A stretch of DNA of 64,000 nucleotides. Origin: Paenibacillus albus. GTDB lineage: Bacteria; Bacillota; Bacilli; Paenibacillales; Paenibacillaceae. Position numbers and translations under genes: made by a program. Position 1 is the stretch's first letter. The number at the start of each line of letters is the position of its first letter. The stretch spans positions 1 to 64,000 of the forward strand of contig NZ_CP034437.1 of assembly GCF_003952225.1 (NCBI RefSeq), written 5' to 3'. A model generated the notes under the pieces. It saw only the letters and a program-made list of their open reading frames with translations. It did no database searches and was not told where the DNA came from. Positions 27,486-39,083 of this stretch are shown piece after piece.

Positions 27486-28325
27486 TCAGCCCTTTGCGGC
27501 TCCAAGCAGAGCGCTGCGATATTTTAACGGAGACAATCCGGTCTTACTCTTGAAGAAACGGGAAAAATCGTCGATATCCTCATAGCCCGTCATCCTTGCG
27601 ATCTCTGCAATCGGCTTGCTCTCCGTCTCGAGCAGCTGCTTCGCCTTGCGCAGGCGCAGTGACAGCTGCAGCTTGGTCGGCGTAATGCCGAACAGCTTCT
27701 TGAACCTCTCCGCGATGTAGGTCGGATGCATATAGTAACGTTTGCCGAGGTCGGCGAGATCGATCCGGCGGTCTGGATTGTCGAGCAGCTCGGAGAGCAT
27801 CGCCATGAAAGGCTCCGAATGATCCGACTTCAGCTGCACCTCCGGGTGATGAATCGCCGCATCGACGAGAATGGCAACCAGCTCGAGCGCCTTCGCCTTC
27901 TTCATTAAGCTGTCTGAGATGGACAATGGGCCGTCCGCGAAGCACCGATATTCGTGGAATACCGCCTCGAACCTCTCCGGCTTCGGCAGCTGGAAGCAGA
28001 CCGGGAAACGAAACGCCTGCAAGGCATCCATACATTCCGCAATTTCCAGCGTAAAATGCCACCACAGAAACTCCGTCAGCTCGCTCGAATCCTTCACGTG
28101 GTCATGCACCTCATGCGGCGGTATGAACACAACATCGCCTTGGCGGGCATAATAATCCTTGCCTCCGATGCGAAGCCTGCAGGAGCCTGACTTGATATAT
28201 GACACAATATAATGGGGAAGCTTACGATTGACATGCCGCAGCTCGGTACGCCTGTGAAGATCATACGCCAGCATATGAAGCGACGCTTTCTCAATCATCG
28301 GCAGCGAGGGATGGCTGAGGTTCAT
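27486..28325 (-). CDS. AraC-family regulator with N-terminal cupin
   Basis: 279 aa. The N-terminal half is a cupin ligand-binding domain (YARQGDVVFIPPHEVHDH). The C-terminal half holds two helix-turn-helix motifs (IDLADLGKRYYMHPTYIAERFKKLFG; IAEIARMTGYEDIDDFSRFFKSKTG). AAGGAG lies 12 bases before the ATG. It is 47 bases upstream of the GH78-like gene on the same strand and probably activates it in response to rhamnose or a released oligosaccharide. Confidence 0.9.
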   Translation of the reverse strand: MNLSHPSLPMIEKASLHMLAYDLHRRTELRHVNRKLPHYIVSYIKSGSCRLRIGGKDYYARQGDVVFIPPHEVHDHVKDSSELTEFLWWHFTLEIAECMDALQAFRFPVCFQLPKPERFEAVFHEYRCFADGPLSISDSLMKKAKALELVAILVDAAIHHPEVQLKSDHSEPFMAMLSELLDNPDRRIDLADLGKRYYMHPTYIAERFKKLFGITPTKLQLSLRLRKAKQLLETESKPIAEIARMTGYEDIDDFSRFFKSKTGLSPLKYRSALLGAAKG

Positions 28326-28460
28326 CTCAATAATTCACTCCTTGGACATTTTCTCACTCTATTATACAAGCGGCATTTTGGCACTCGTGAGGGAAAACTG
28401 TCTGATGGAGGTGGATTCCCGTCTACAAGTGTAAACGGCTTATAAATTCTATCCTGTCAA

Positions 28461-28494
28461 AAAAAGCTCCAGCGATTGCTCGCCGGAGCTTTTT
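28461..28494 (-). terminator. Rho-independent terminator of the dehydrogenase gene
   Basis: AAAAAGCTCC (28461-28470) pairs perfectly with GGAGCTTTTT (28485-28494); the minus strand continues with TTTTTTTGACAGG. It starts 8 bases past the stop codon. Confidence 0.9.
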
Positions 28495-28501
28495 AATGCG
28501 A

Positions 28502-29551
28502 TTAAAATTTCAAAACGACTTGCAGCGCCGGCTCCGCATTCGTATCCAGCATCCGATACGCCGCATCCGCTTGTTCGAAAGCGACTTGATGAGTAACGAG
28601 CTCCGTCAGCTTCAGCCTTCCTGACCGGGCCAGCTCCATTACGGTACGTTCCATGCGCAGCCGGTCCCAGCGATGGGTCAGCTGAAGATTAATGCCGCTA
28701 ATTTGCGAGCCAATCAGAGAAATGCGGTTGTGATGGAACTCCTCGCCTAGATAGAGATCACGCGCCCCGCCTTGGTAGAAGCCCGCTGTAACCACTCGCC
28801 CATTGTAAGCCAGGCAGCGAATCGCTTCATGCAGCGCGCCTGCCGCGCCGGAAATCTCGATCGCCACATCGGCTCCTTTGCCTCCGGTCAGCTCTTTGAT
28901 GAGCTTGGATACGTCGGCTGTTTGACGAGAATTGATTGTATGTGCAGCGCCGAGCCTCCGAGAGAACCCGAGCCGATAATCATCCAAATCTATGGCGATG
29001 ACATCAGCTCCATTCAGCCGCGCAAGCTGGGCAACAAGCTGGCCCGGAACGCCTTGACCGAAGACGGCAACCGTCTCGCCAATGTGAATATCCGCATCGA
29101 GAACGGCATTAAGCGCAATCGTGCCCATCTGCGAGTAGATGCCCGCAAGCGGGTCAAGTCCTTCCGGAAGCAGATGCTCGCGCGCGAAGCTTGCGCTTAC
29201 GGTATTCGAGGACTTGTGCCCCCATGTGCCGTAGACGATGTCGCTTTCCTTAATGCCGTTAACGGCGCTGCCCAGCTCCGTTACGATGCCGACTTCCTCG
29301 TAGCCCCAGCAGCCGCGGACGGGGTAAAGCGAGGTTTCGCCTTGTTCGCGAGCCTCGAAGATCCGCGCTGCTTCGTTGAACTGCTTTTGCACGAACGGAT
29401 TCACGCCTCGGTACGCCGTTAGCTGTGTGCCCGCGCTTATGCCCGAATACAGCGTAGATAGTCTCACTTCATCCGACTGCAATGCAGCCTCCTCGATCTC
29501 GAACCATGCCACTTCCTTCGGTGCGATAAAATCCAACCGCTTTGCCGCCAC
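28502..29551 (-). CDS. Medium-chain dehydrogenase lacking zinc ligands
   Basis: 349 aa from a GTG start at 29551 preceded by AAGGAGAGG; the open frame extends 23 codons upstream without a better start. The protein has the medium-chain dehydrogenase/reductase fold with the nucleotide-binding stretch VAVFGQGVPGQLVAQLA. The catalytic-zinc motif is not conserved: the usual CGICGSD position reads YSGISAGTQL, and no structural-zinc Cys cluster is present. It is therefore a non-zinc reductase, similar in outline to BchC-like oxidoreductases. AIDLDD suggests NAD preference. It has its own terminator. Confidence 0.8.
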   Translation of the reverse strand: MAAKRLDFIAPKEVAWFEIEEAALQSDEVRLSTLYSGISAGTQLTAYRGVNPFVQKQFNEAARIFEAREQGETSLYPVRGCWGYEEVGIVTELGSAVNGIKESDIVYGTWGHKSSNTVSASFAREHLLPEGLDPLAGIYSQMGTIALNAVLDADIHIGETVAVFGQGVPGQLVAQLARLNGADVIAIDLDDYRLGFSRRLGAAHTINSRQTADVSKLIKELTGGKGADVAIEISGAAGALHEAIRCLAYNGRVVTAGFYQGGARDLYLGEEFHHNRISLIGSQISGINLQLTHRWDRLRMERTVMELARSGRLKLTELVTHQVAFEQADAAYRMLDTNAEPALQVVLKF

Positions 29552-29663
29552 GATACCGCCGCCTCTCCTTGTATGCTTCTTATTCATGTATCGTAGCATC
29601 TTTGGGATTCGGGGGAACATCTCGGAAGCGAAGCCGTTTTTGTCTATTTCACAGGTGCAAGCA

Positions 29664-30131
29664 TTAGTCCGGTCGCTTCATTCTCGGCGTCCTGAGTCTG
29701 GAAACCATTTGATCGATATCTTGCTCGTAAGATGGATCGCTCTTGATGTAGAATAGCACGACATTGGCAAAATGGTACCTCTTATTCGCGACCAAATCTG
29801 CCGCAGCCGTCTTGTCCTTAAACTCATTCACCCCTGCCGTAGCGTCGGCTATCGACGGATAGATGTAAATAAACACAGACGGATCTTGCTGTTCCTTGCC
29901 AATGGAGTAGAGGCTTGGCATCACTCCGTTGTAAGCTTGCGCGAAAACGGAGTCCGGCGCGGAATCGGCGCTCTTTTGCACCAAATGGACGCCTTGCTGA
30001 ACGAAGATATCCTGAATTTCCGCTAAGGTGAAGTGCCTCTCCATGCTGTTTCGGCTGCATCCCGGCAATAATACGCTTATTGCCAATGATGCGACCAGAA
30101 TGAGACCGGACAATCGTCTGTTTCTGCTCAT
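29664..30131 (-). CDS. Small putative lipoprotein of unknown function
   Basis: 155 aa from the ATG at 30131, overlapping the stop of the upstream gene as ATGA. The signal peptide MSRNRRLSGLILVASLAISVLL ends with lipobox LPGC. The mature part (about 130 aa) has no motif I recognise; it contains an alternating hydrophobic strand (VFIYIYPSIADATAG) and ends in a basic tail. Its coupling to the PQQ-like propeller gene suggests both act at the cell envelope. Confidence 0.75.
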   Translation of the reverse strand: MSRNRRLSGLILVASLAISVLLPGCSRNSMERHFTLAEIQDIFVQQGVHLVQKSADSAPDSVFAQAYNGVMPSLYSIGKEQQDPSVFIYIYPSIADATAGVNEFKDKTAAADLVANKRYHFANVVLFYIKSDPSYEQDIDQMVSRLRTPRMKRPD

Positions 30132-31843
30132 CCGGTTGTCACTTCCACCGTCCGCGAGCCTCCGTTCCATACGACTTTAACGCCAAGGAGGCTGCCTGCA
30201 TCGCTGATGGGAAGGTATAAGCTGCTATTCAGAACAACCGGCGGGGAGACGAGCGCGACCTGCTCTTTGCTCGTGCCCTTCTCCGCGTATGGGACGCCCG
30301 CTTGGATGGTGAAGCTATGGTCGCCTAATGCAATTACAGCTTGTTTCGCTGCTGCGTCATAGTTGACTTTGGCCCCGAGCTCCTCAGAGAGAAAACGAAG
30401 CGGAACCAGCATCCGATTATTGATCGTCATCATGCCGGGATTGACCGGCTTGCTCTTTCCGCCCAAACTGAGCGTAGCTTCCGCTTTCTTGTACGCGCTC
30501 TCCGGGGTGCTGGTGCTCAGCGGTTGTGTAAGCTCCGTAGGCAGCGCGAAGGCGTACAGCTTTCCCTCTGCCTGCACAAGCAGCTGGCTGCCTGACACTT
30601 GGAACTGCCCGTAGTTGCGCGCAGGCGTCTGATAACGGAACAGCGCTTTGCCCGTTGTGACGTTCAGCGCGTAGAGCTCGCCGTCCGTCTGTCCGACGAA
30701 CATGCCGGATTGGATGACATCGACGCGGCTCACCGGATTGTCCAGTCCTTCGTAATAGACGGCAGTCTGATCGGCAAGCTTGCGCGCGTGGATGCCGATG
30801 TTGTTACCGTTGCGATAGAACATCTTGCCATCGTATGGCCCGAGGATCCAAGAACCGTTGTCGCCCATTACGGATGGCTGGATGGTCGCTTGATCTGCGT
30901 TGAAGTTATAGTTGTAGAGCTCGCCCGTCTGAGTGGATATGTACAGGTTATTCGCATCCATGACGATTCTGCTCGCGTATTGGCCTAGCGGGTCGGTTCC
31001 CTCTTTGATCGGAACGAATGACTTGCTGGTCATGACTTTGCCTGTATTTAAGTCAACGACATCGATGTCCACGACGTATTTGCTGCTGTCCGTCTTCGGC
31101 CAGTCGTCGACCAGGAACAGCTTCGTCCCCTCGGTCTTCAGCAGGCTCGAGTGGCTGCCGCTGAGCTGCCAAAGCGTCTTGCCGGTTAGCGCATCAACGG
31201 CGTACCACGTATTGTACGTGATCGCGCCGGATTCGACGGAGGGATTGAGCAGTACATGGCCGACCCTCGTCATGAACTGCGAGCCTCTCATTGTGTTATG
31301 CCAGTTTTCTTTGCCTGTGGCGAGGTTAACCGAGACGAGCCCTTTCGACGTAGTCAGGTACAGCGTGCTGCCATCGATGGAGAAAGAGGTCAAGGCATCG
31401 GTCTTCGCCAGCTGATAGACACGCTTGCCTGCACCGGCTGCGTCGACGCGGTAGATGCTGTTGTCCGTCTGGCCGCTTACATAGATGGAGCCATTCACCG
31501 CAGCTGCGGAGCCCGACTTCAGCTTGGAGCCGTAGGTCCAGAGCTGCTTGCCTGTCTTCGCGTTTCGCGCGTGCAGCACGCCTCCTGCTACGTAGTAGAG
31601 ATTGCCGTTCGACAGCGCAAGCGCCGGCTGCTCGCGGTTCTCTGTGGTCGGCTTATCCAGCTCGGCCGTCCAGAGCGGCTTTGCCCCGGGCACTTTATTC
31701 TCCGAGCTTAGCATAGAGTCGAAGCTATAGCTCGTATTTATGTTGTTTGCTTGCGCGGCAGCGCCTTGCGCCGCGCAAGTTGTTAGCAAGGCCGCCGCCA
31801 GCAGGCCGAGCAGTTTATGTTTGGTTCTAAGTTTGTTGTTCAT
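30128..31843 (-). CDS. Secreted PQQ-like beta-propeller with copper amine oxidase-like C-terminal domain
   Basis: 571 aa from the ATG at 31843 (AGAGGGGG upstream). A signal peptide of about 32 residues ends in AQGAAAQA. Residues from about 45 to 430 are PQQ-enzyme-like propeller blades with repeated NAKTGKQLW, NLATGKENW, DALTGKTLW and NVTTGKALF units. The C-terminal 110 residues match the copper amine oxidase N-terminal-like domain (INNRMLVPLRFLSEELGA, SSLYLPISDAGSLLGV) common on surface proteins of Paenibacillus. A binding or structural role is more likely than catalysis, as quinoprotein active-site residues are not evident. Confidence 0.82.
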   Translation of the reverse strand: MNNKLRTKHKLLGLLAAALLTTCAAQGAAAQANNINTSYSFDSMLSSENKVPGAKPLWTAELDKPTTENREQPALALSNGNLYYVAGGVLHARNAKTGKQLWTYGSKLKSGSAAAVNGSIYVSGQTDNSIYRVDAAGAGKRVYQLAKTDALTSFSIDGSTLYLTTSKGLVSVNLATGKENWHNTMRGSQFMTRVGHVLLNPSVESGAITYNTWYAVDALTGKTLWQLSGSHSSLLKTEGTKLFLVDDWPKTDSSKYVVDIDVVDLNTGKVMTSKSFVPIKEGTDPLGQYASRIVMDANNLYISTQTGELYNYNFNADQATIQPSVMGDNGSWILGPYDGKMFYRNGNNIGIHARKLADQTAVYYEGLDNPVSRVDVIQSGMFVGQTDGELYALNVTTGKALFRYQTPARNYGQFQVSGSQLLVQAEGKLYAFALPTELTQPLSTSTPESAYKKAEATLSLGGKSKPVNPGMMTINNRMLVPLRFLSEELGAKVNYDAAAKQAVIALGDHSFTIQAGVPYAEKGTSKEQVALVSPPVVLNSSLYLPISDAGSLLGVKVVWNGGSRTVEVTTG

Positions 31844-32015
31844 CGGTAAGAGAACCCCCTCTGAGAGTGGCTTGGAATAGTATTTCACCCAAGATCATCC
31901 TCTAGACGGGGGGTAGGAGAAAAAGGTTACAGGGGGAGGAGATTGCGTCCCTGTTCGTCTAATCAGTTACATCAACGCAATATCGCGGATTTGCGATAAT
32001 ATAGCTCCCCCAGTG

Positions 32016-33638
<1,623 letters not shown>

Positions 33639-33658
33639 TTACCACAAAAAAACCAAAA

Positions 33659-33683
33659 AGGAGCTGCCGTGTAGCAGTCTCCT
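33659..33683 (-). terminator. Rho-independent terminator of the YheC/YheD-type gene
   Basis: AGGAGCTGC (33659-33667) pairs with GCAG plus CTCCT (33674-33683) with one bulged base; the minus strand continues with TTTTTGGTTTTTTT. It lies just downstream of the stop at 33692. Confidence 0.8.
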
Positions 33684-33691
33684 CAGCTTAT

Positions 33692-34804
33692 TTACCGTAT
33701 TTGAATAGATGCTTCATTCACAGGTTCTGCAGACTCGTGTGTGAAAACTGAAGACTGAGAGAGATAATAAGCATATTCCAATGGTCTGCTATAAACTAGG
33801 TTTTTATGTTTTAAACTCTTTATATCTTTGTATATACTTTTTTGAGGCTTTCCGTTCAGTTCAATTATCCACAGCTTGCCTTGTTCGTCTATTGCGAAAT
33901 CCACGCTTAATTCTCCCAAAGAACCTATATGAGCTTCCGCTGCTTGCGCAGCCGCAATGCTTACCTCACGGAGAGATTGGAAAATCTCCTTGGTTTTATC
34001 CTGACTAAATATTAAGGGAATAACTTCCGCAGCATCATAGATGAATTCACACATGCTCGTGTTGTAATAACGTTCATAAGCCACTCTGCATGCGAGTGTG
34101 GAAACCGCCCAATCTCCCGAAATATCTTTCTGGACAAGGACACGAATATCAAAATATCGGCGATTAAGCCGCTGGATAAAAACTCCCTGCTGAACCATAT
34201 AGTTCTCTGAGACGAGTAGTTTATCTAGTTTTTCCTGATAGCTTTCATTGCGTCTGCAAATATACCTCGGAGCCAAAGCATGCAAAGAAATGTTGACATC
34301 CCCATGATTCGTTTGTTCAACCCGATATACGGACTTTCCCTTGAATCCATAAGTAGGCTTAATATAAACGACATGATATTTCTCTAATAGTTCCGATACA
34401 TTCGCTTGATCGTAAGAAAGAGTTTCTGGAATATACGGGTTTAGCTCTGACTCTTTTAATAGGTTGTAAAGATCCCATTTATTGAAGTAGTTAATCTTGT
34501 TGAAGCATTTGTTTGGGCCGATTACGTCCTCAAGACGTTGGATCGTAATCGTTTTTTTGTTATATGACCGGTTATAAACGACATGAGGAAAAGCGAAGGA
34601 GCTTTGTTTCCATACGCCCTTTTTCAAGCTGAGTCCGTTAATTCGTTGATTCTCCCAATTAATATCCGCTGGAGTAAAGGAGAAGAGGTGAAGGTTCAAA
34701 CGGTCATAACGCTGATAAAGCTCCAAAACACTCCTTCTATCATTTTTATTGGATACTAAAATCCCTACTAATGGCCGATTCTCCATACTCTCCACTATCT
34801 CCAC
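33692..34804 (-). CDS. YheC/YheD-family (ATP-grasp) endospore coat-associated protein
   Basis: 370 aa, matching the YheC/YheD family: LVGILVSNKNDR at the N-terminus, HVVYNRSYNKK, the ATP-grasp-like stretch HVVYIKPTYGFKGKSVYRV and near the end LSVDFAIDEQGKLWIIELNGKPQKS. In Bacillus these proteins are associated with the spore coat; their chemistry is unknown. The annotated start is GTG at 34804; an ATG at 34786 has equal or better spacing to GTGGAG, so the start is uncertain. It is divergent from the BclB-like gene, sharing a 185-base control region. Confidence 0.85.
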   Translation of the reverse strand: MEIVESMENRPLVGILVSNKNDRRSVLELYQRYDRLNLHLFSFTPADINWENQRINGLSLKKGVWKQSSFAFPHVVYNRSYNKKTITIQRLEDVIGPNKCFNKINYFNKWDLYNLLKESELNPYIPETLSYDQANVSELLEKYHVVYIKPTYGFKGKSVYRVEQTNHGDVNISLHALAPRYICRRNESYQEKLDKLLVSENYMVQQGVFIQRLNRRYFDIRVLVQKDISGDWAVSTLACRVAYERYYNTSMCEFIYDAAEVIPLIFSQDKTKEIFQSLREVSIAAAQAAEAHIGSLGELSVDFAIDEQGKLWIIELNGKPQKSIYKDIKSLKHKNLVYSRPLEYAYYLSQSSVFTHESAEPVNEASIQIR

Positions 34805-34962
34805 TCCCTAGTCTTCAAACCTATAACAATCTAATCCGGGAGTAGATATTTTGAAAGGGACAATCACATACTAGGAAGGAAATTTAGGCGAAAATCATCA
34901 CCCATTTTTCGATCGTTTTAGGCATTTATTGCCAGTAATTTTCGTGTATTTGAATATGATGA

Positions 34963-35925
<963 letters not shown>

Positions 35926-35984
35926 TAGCAGCCTTGCTTAATAATCCACTTGTATAACTCCACTAAACTACCGTTCAATGAAAA

Positions 35985-36010
35985 AACGGCAGCCCTTGAA
36001 GGTTGCCGTT
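35985..36010 (-). terminator. Terminator of the TIM barrel/Gfo operon
   Basis: AACGGCAGCC (35985-35994) pairs with GGTTGCCGTT (36001-36010) with one G-T pair. The minus strand continues TTTTCATTG after a six-T run. The plus strand has TTTCTTC, so it may also serve the BclB-like gene. Confidence 0.8.
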
Positions 36011-36027
36011 TCTTCGTGTTTATGAGG

Positions 36028-36861
36028 CTATCGTTCTCCGTCGTGAAAAGCTTCACCCTCCGGGAAATAGCGCAAAATCGCATCGCGAACCCCGATTACA
36101 TCTCCGAGCACGTCCATCTCGCCGTCTTCGAGGTATTCTATCGAGAAGTGCCCGCGATAACCGCGGCGCGCCAGCGTGCCGAGCATCCAGTCGAGGTCGA
36201 CGTCGCCCTCGCCTAGATGCGTCTGCATGCGGTCCCGCGCGGCATCGCGGACGTGGACGTGAACGGCATGCTCCATCAGCCATTCCGTCTCCCGAATATC
36301 GATGCCCTGCATGACAAAATGGCTCGGGTCATACACGAGCTTCACCTCCGGCATCGCCGCTACCAATGCCCGCGCCTGCTCGAGTGTCTCGAACGGGCTG
36401 TTAATGTGCAGCTCCAGCGCGAACTCGACGCCGGCAGTGCGAGCCGCCGCGTCATACTCGCGGAGCGTGGCAACGCAATCCGCCAGCACAAGGGACCACG
36501 GACGGGAAACGTCATTGTTGCGCGGCTGAATAGCCGCGAGCTGCACGCCATAGCGCTGCATCAACCGGATGAGCGCGGCAATCTCAGCCTGCCGCCGCGC
36601 ACATGCCGCGTTCGAACGGTCGTGCAGCTGCGGCCCTGTTCCCGTATTGAGCGCGAGCGGAACGAGTCCATGTGCCGTCAGCTGCTCATCGAGCCGGCTC
36701 AAGGTGCCTTCCCAATCCGATGCAAGATCGCTCGGGTTGACATGAACCCAGCCGTCTATCGCGAGCAGATCGACCGCATGGAAACCAAGCTCCGCAACCG
36801 TTTGGAGCGCCACATGAAGCGAGCTCCCGCAGCGGATTGAAGTAGAGCATGCAATCGTCAT
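36028..36861 (-). CDS. Sugar phosphate isomerase/epimerase family TIM-barrel protein
   Basis: 277 aa of the xylose-isomerase-like TIM barrel family (AP endonuclease 2 superfamily). Conserved parts are FALELHINSPFE, KLVYDPSHFVMQGID, HVHVRDA, GEGDVDLDWMLGTL and GHFSIEYLED, the last placing the metal-binding glutamate. GAGGAGG lies 10 bases before the ATG, and its ATGA overlaps the stop of the oxidoreductase gene. The family includes epimerases, isomerases and 2-keto-myo-inositol dehydratases. With its Gfo/Idh/MocA partner it likely acts on an oxidised sugar or cyclitol. Confidence 0.82.
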   Translation of the reverse strand: MTIACSTSIRCGSSLHVALQTVAELGFHAVDLLAIDGWVHVNPSDLASDWEGTLSRLDEQLTAHGLVPLALNTGTGPQLHDRSNAACARRQAEIAALIRLMQRYGVQLAAIQPRNNDVSRPWSLVLADCVATLREYDAAARTAGVEFALELHINSPFETLEQARALVAAMPEVKLVYDPSHFVMQGIDIRETEWLMEHAVHVHVRDAARDRMQTHLGEGDVDLDWMLGTLARRGYRGHFSIEYLEDGEMDVLGDVIGVRDAILRYFPEGEAFHDGER

Positions 36862-38036
36862 CGCACGCCGCCCTCCTCTCCCGCAGAGGCAGACGCGGCG
36901 GCCTGTTCTGCTGCAATGATTAGATCCAGCGGGAACGTCTCCTGCATAACCGGAAACTCGATCTTCGCACGCAAACGCGAGGACTCGAATACCGCAATCA
37001 GCATCTCAAGTCCGCGCAGCGCAATCGTTCCATCCATCGGATGCGGCGCACCCTGCCGGATTGAATCCGCCATCGCGCCGAACACGCCCGCAAAAACATC
37101 CTCGCTCCGCTCCTCTTCAACCTCTACCGCATGCCAGCCGCCAGCCGCGGATGGATCCGACAGGAGCAGCGGAGGCTGACTGCCATCGCCGCGGCGCCAG
37201 ATACTTCCCGCAGTACCGACGATTTCAATATCCTGATAGCCGCCGCCACGCGCCTGCATGTCTCCGCAATGCAGCTCGCCGCGCACGCCTCCGTCGAACT
37301 CGTACATCGCAAGCGCGCCGCTCTCCACGGCATGACCGTATCGTCTTCCGGTGTAGGCAAAAGGATTGGCAGCTGCCTCCTCCGGAGATACCGGCTCCTT
37401 GCGGCAAATCTGCCCCAACGCCCAGCGCACTTCCCGATGATGCAGTAAATAGAGCATCGAATCCGCTAGATGCGAGCCATCCGACAACAGGTCGCCCGCG
37501 CAGGAAGCGCGAATATGCCGAACATCCCCAATCGTGCCGGCATCAATCAGCTCGCGCATTTTCCCGTACACCGCGCTCATCCGGCGCTGGTGCCCAACGA
37601 CGAGCACTACGCCGTGCTCACGGCACATGTCGACCATCTTGCGTGCATCGCCGAGGTTCGTCGCCATCGGCTTCTCGCAATAGATGCCTCGAACACCCGC
37701 ATCCACAGCAAGCTGCGCGAACGGCGCGTGCGTCACATTCGGCGTTGCGATAACCACCACGTCCGGTTGCACAGCCGCCAGCATCGCCGCATAATCCGTA
37801 TACACGTCGACTCCAACGTCAACGCCGATACTCGAGCCTGCCGCGCCTTTTCCCTCACGAAGAGCGCCGCAATCCGCAGCTGCCTTTTTCGCCGTCTCCT
37901 CATTCAAATCGCATACGGCCGCAAGCTCGTATTCCTCCGAGGCAGCAAGCGCGAACGCTTGGTTTCTCCCCATATTGCAGCCGACAACGACTGCACGAAG
38001 CGGACTCTTTTGATTCCATTGATTCATTCGACTCAT
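36858..38036 (-). CDS. Gfo/Idh/MocA-family oxidoreductase
   Basis: 392-aa NAD(P)-dependent dehydrogenase. The N-terminal Rossmann fold begins AVVVGCNMGRNQAFAL, and GIYCEKPMATN carries the catalytic lysine motif EKP. The C-terminal alpha/beta domain follows. The start at 38036 overlaps the upstream stop as ATGA; an ATG at 38027 has better spacing to GGGGA and is the alternative. Members oxidise sugars or cyclitols at one carbon. It is the middle gene of a three-gene operon between two TIM-barrel genes. Confidence 0.85.
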   Translation of the reverse strand: MSRMNQWNQKSPLRAVVVGCNMGRNQAFALAASEEYELAAVCDLNEETAKKAAADCGALREGKGAAGSSIGVDVGVDVYTDYAAMLAAVQPDVVVIATPNVTHAPFAQLAVDAGVRGIYCEKPMATNLGDARKMVDMCREHGVVLVVGHQRRMSAVYGKMRELIDAGTIGDVRHIRASCAGDLLSDGSHLADSMLYLLHHREVRWALGQICRKEPVSPEEAAANPFAYTGRRYGHAVESGALAMYEFDGGVRGELHCGDMQARGGGYQDIEIVGTAGSIWRRGDGSQPPLLLSDPSAAGGWHAVEVEEERSEDVFAGVFGAMADSIRQGAPHPMDGTIALRGLEMLIAVFESSRLRAKIEFPVMQETFPLDLIIAAEQAAASASAGEEGGVR

Positions 38037-38896
38037 TCCCCATCACCATCCAAAGTACGAATATAGGCAATCGACTTTTCCAGCGCCGCAACAGGCGACA
38101 TGCCTGAAGGGCATATCATCTCAATCTCCATAATGAGCTCCTCAGGGAACGGCGCATGCGCAAGCAACAGATCATAACACAGCTGCAACGGCACATCCCC
38201 CTCACCAAGAACGGAGCCTCCCACTTCAAAATGCAGCGGATTCGCATCAAGCACCGGACGAACCTGATGATCCTTGAAATGCGTTCCGATCACATAAGGC
38301 GCTGCCGCCTGAAATGCCTCAAGCGGCCTTTCCCCGATAAGAAACGTATTGCCGGTATCGAGAAACAGCCATAAATCCGGCGTATTCCGGCATACGGTCA
38401 CGAGGTCGGAGCAGTAAAAGTCGGCGTGGTTCTCAATGGCAAGCCTCGTACCAAACTCCTTGCAGCCCGCCGCAAGCGGAGCCAGAGCACCCGATAACCG
38501 TTCGAGTGCAGCATTCAGCGGAATCCGCTTATCGAAACGGCTCGTATAATGCGCTTCGGTCATGACGATCACTGGCTTCATCACGCTGCACAACTCCGAC
38601 AACGCCAGCAGAATCTCCTCATTCCAAGATACCGCCTCGTCCGCCTCCGCCGTAATATACGGATAGCCGGTATAGACCGCCAGCTCCATACCATGCTCAC
38701 CAAGATGCGCCAATAAGCTCTTCCGTTCATCCACAGGCAGCTTCATCAAGTCATGAAGTCCTGCCGAGAACAGCTGAAACCCGTACTGTCGAAGCATCGC
38801 CAGTCGGTCCATTAGCACACTTCCGGTATGCGCCGTCAGCTCGCCGTACCATGGCCCTGCAAAGCCCCATTTTCCAAGCTTCGTCCACCTACTCAT
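38033..38896 (-). CDS. Sugar phosphate isomerase/epimerase family TIM-barrel protein
   Basis: 287 aa from the ATG at 38896, which has GGGGGAGG 8 bases upstream (an in-frame ATG at 38914 lacks a site). Features are RLAIENHADFYCSDL, LWLFLDTGNTFLIGE, GTHFKDHQV, LGEGDVPLQLCYDLL and ELIMEIEMI, which supply the usual Glu-Asp-His-Glu metal ligands. It differs clearly from the TIM-barrel protein two genes downstream, so it is not a simple duplicate. It is the first gene of the operon. Confidence 0.82.
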   Translation of the reverse strand: MSRWTKLGKWGFAGPWYGELTAHTGSVLMDRLAMLRQYGFQLFSAGLHDLMKLPVDERKSLLAHLGEHGMELAVYTGYPYITAEADEAVSWNEEILLALSELCSVMKPVIVMTEAHYTSRFDKRIPLNAALERLSGALAPLAAGCKEFGTRLAIENHADFYCSDLVTVCRNTPDLWLFLDTGNTFLIGERPLEAFQAAAPYVIGTHFKDHQVRPVLDANPLHFEVGGSVLGEGDVPLQLCYDLLLAHAPFPEELIMEIEMICPSGMSPVAALEKSIAYIRTLDGDGE

Positions 38897-39029
38897 GCAA
38901 GAATCCTCCCCCATCCATCGTTCGCTTCCTTCTTATCGTCAGTGTATCACCTCGCAAAATCATCCCTCCATCCCATTACCACAACACTATTCGTCATTTC
39001 TACAGACAGCCCGGAGGCATAGCAAAAAA

Positions 39030-39064
39030 GCCGCAGCCTCCCCCTAAAGGTGAGAAGCCGCGGC
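39030..39064 (-). terminator. Terminator of the deoxysugar-acid operon
   Basis: On the minus strand GCCGCGGC (39064-39057) pairs with GCTGCGGC (39037-39030) with one wobble and is followed by TTTTTTGC. It marks the 3' end of the operon that begins at 45465. Confidence 0.75.
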
Positions 39065-39083
39065 CTCTATTTATCTCAATAAT

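Noticed and set aside
31990-32010. Terminator downstream of the BclA-like gene (TATCGC/GCGATA stem)
   Set aside because: Only six base pairs and no T-run on the minus strand.
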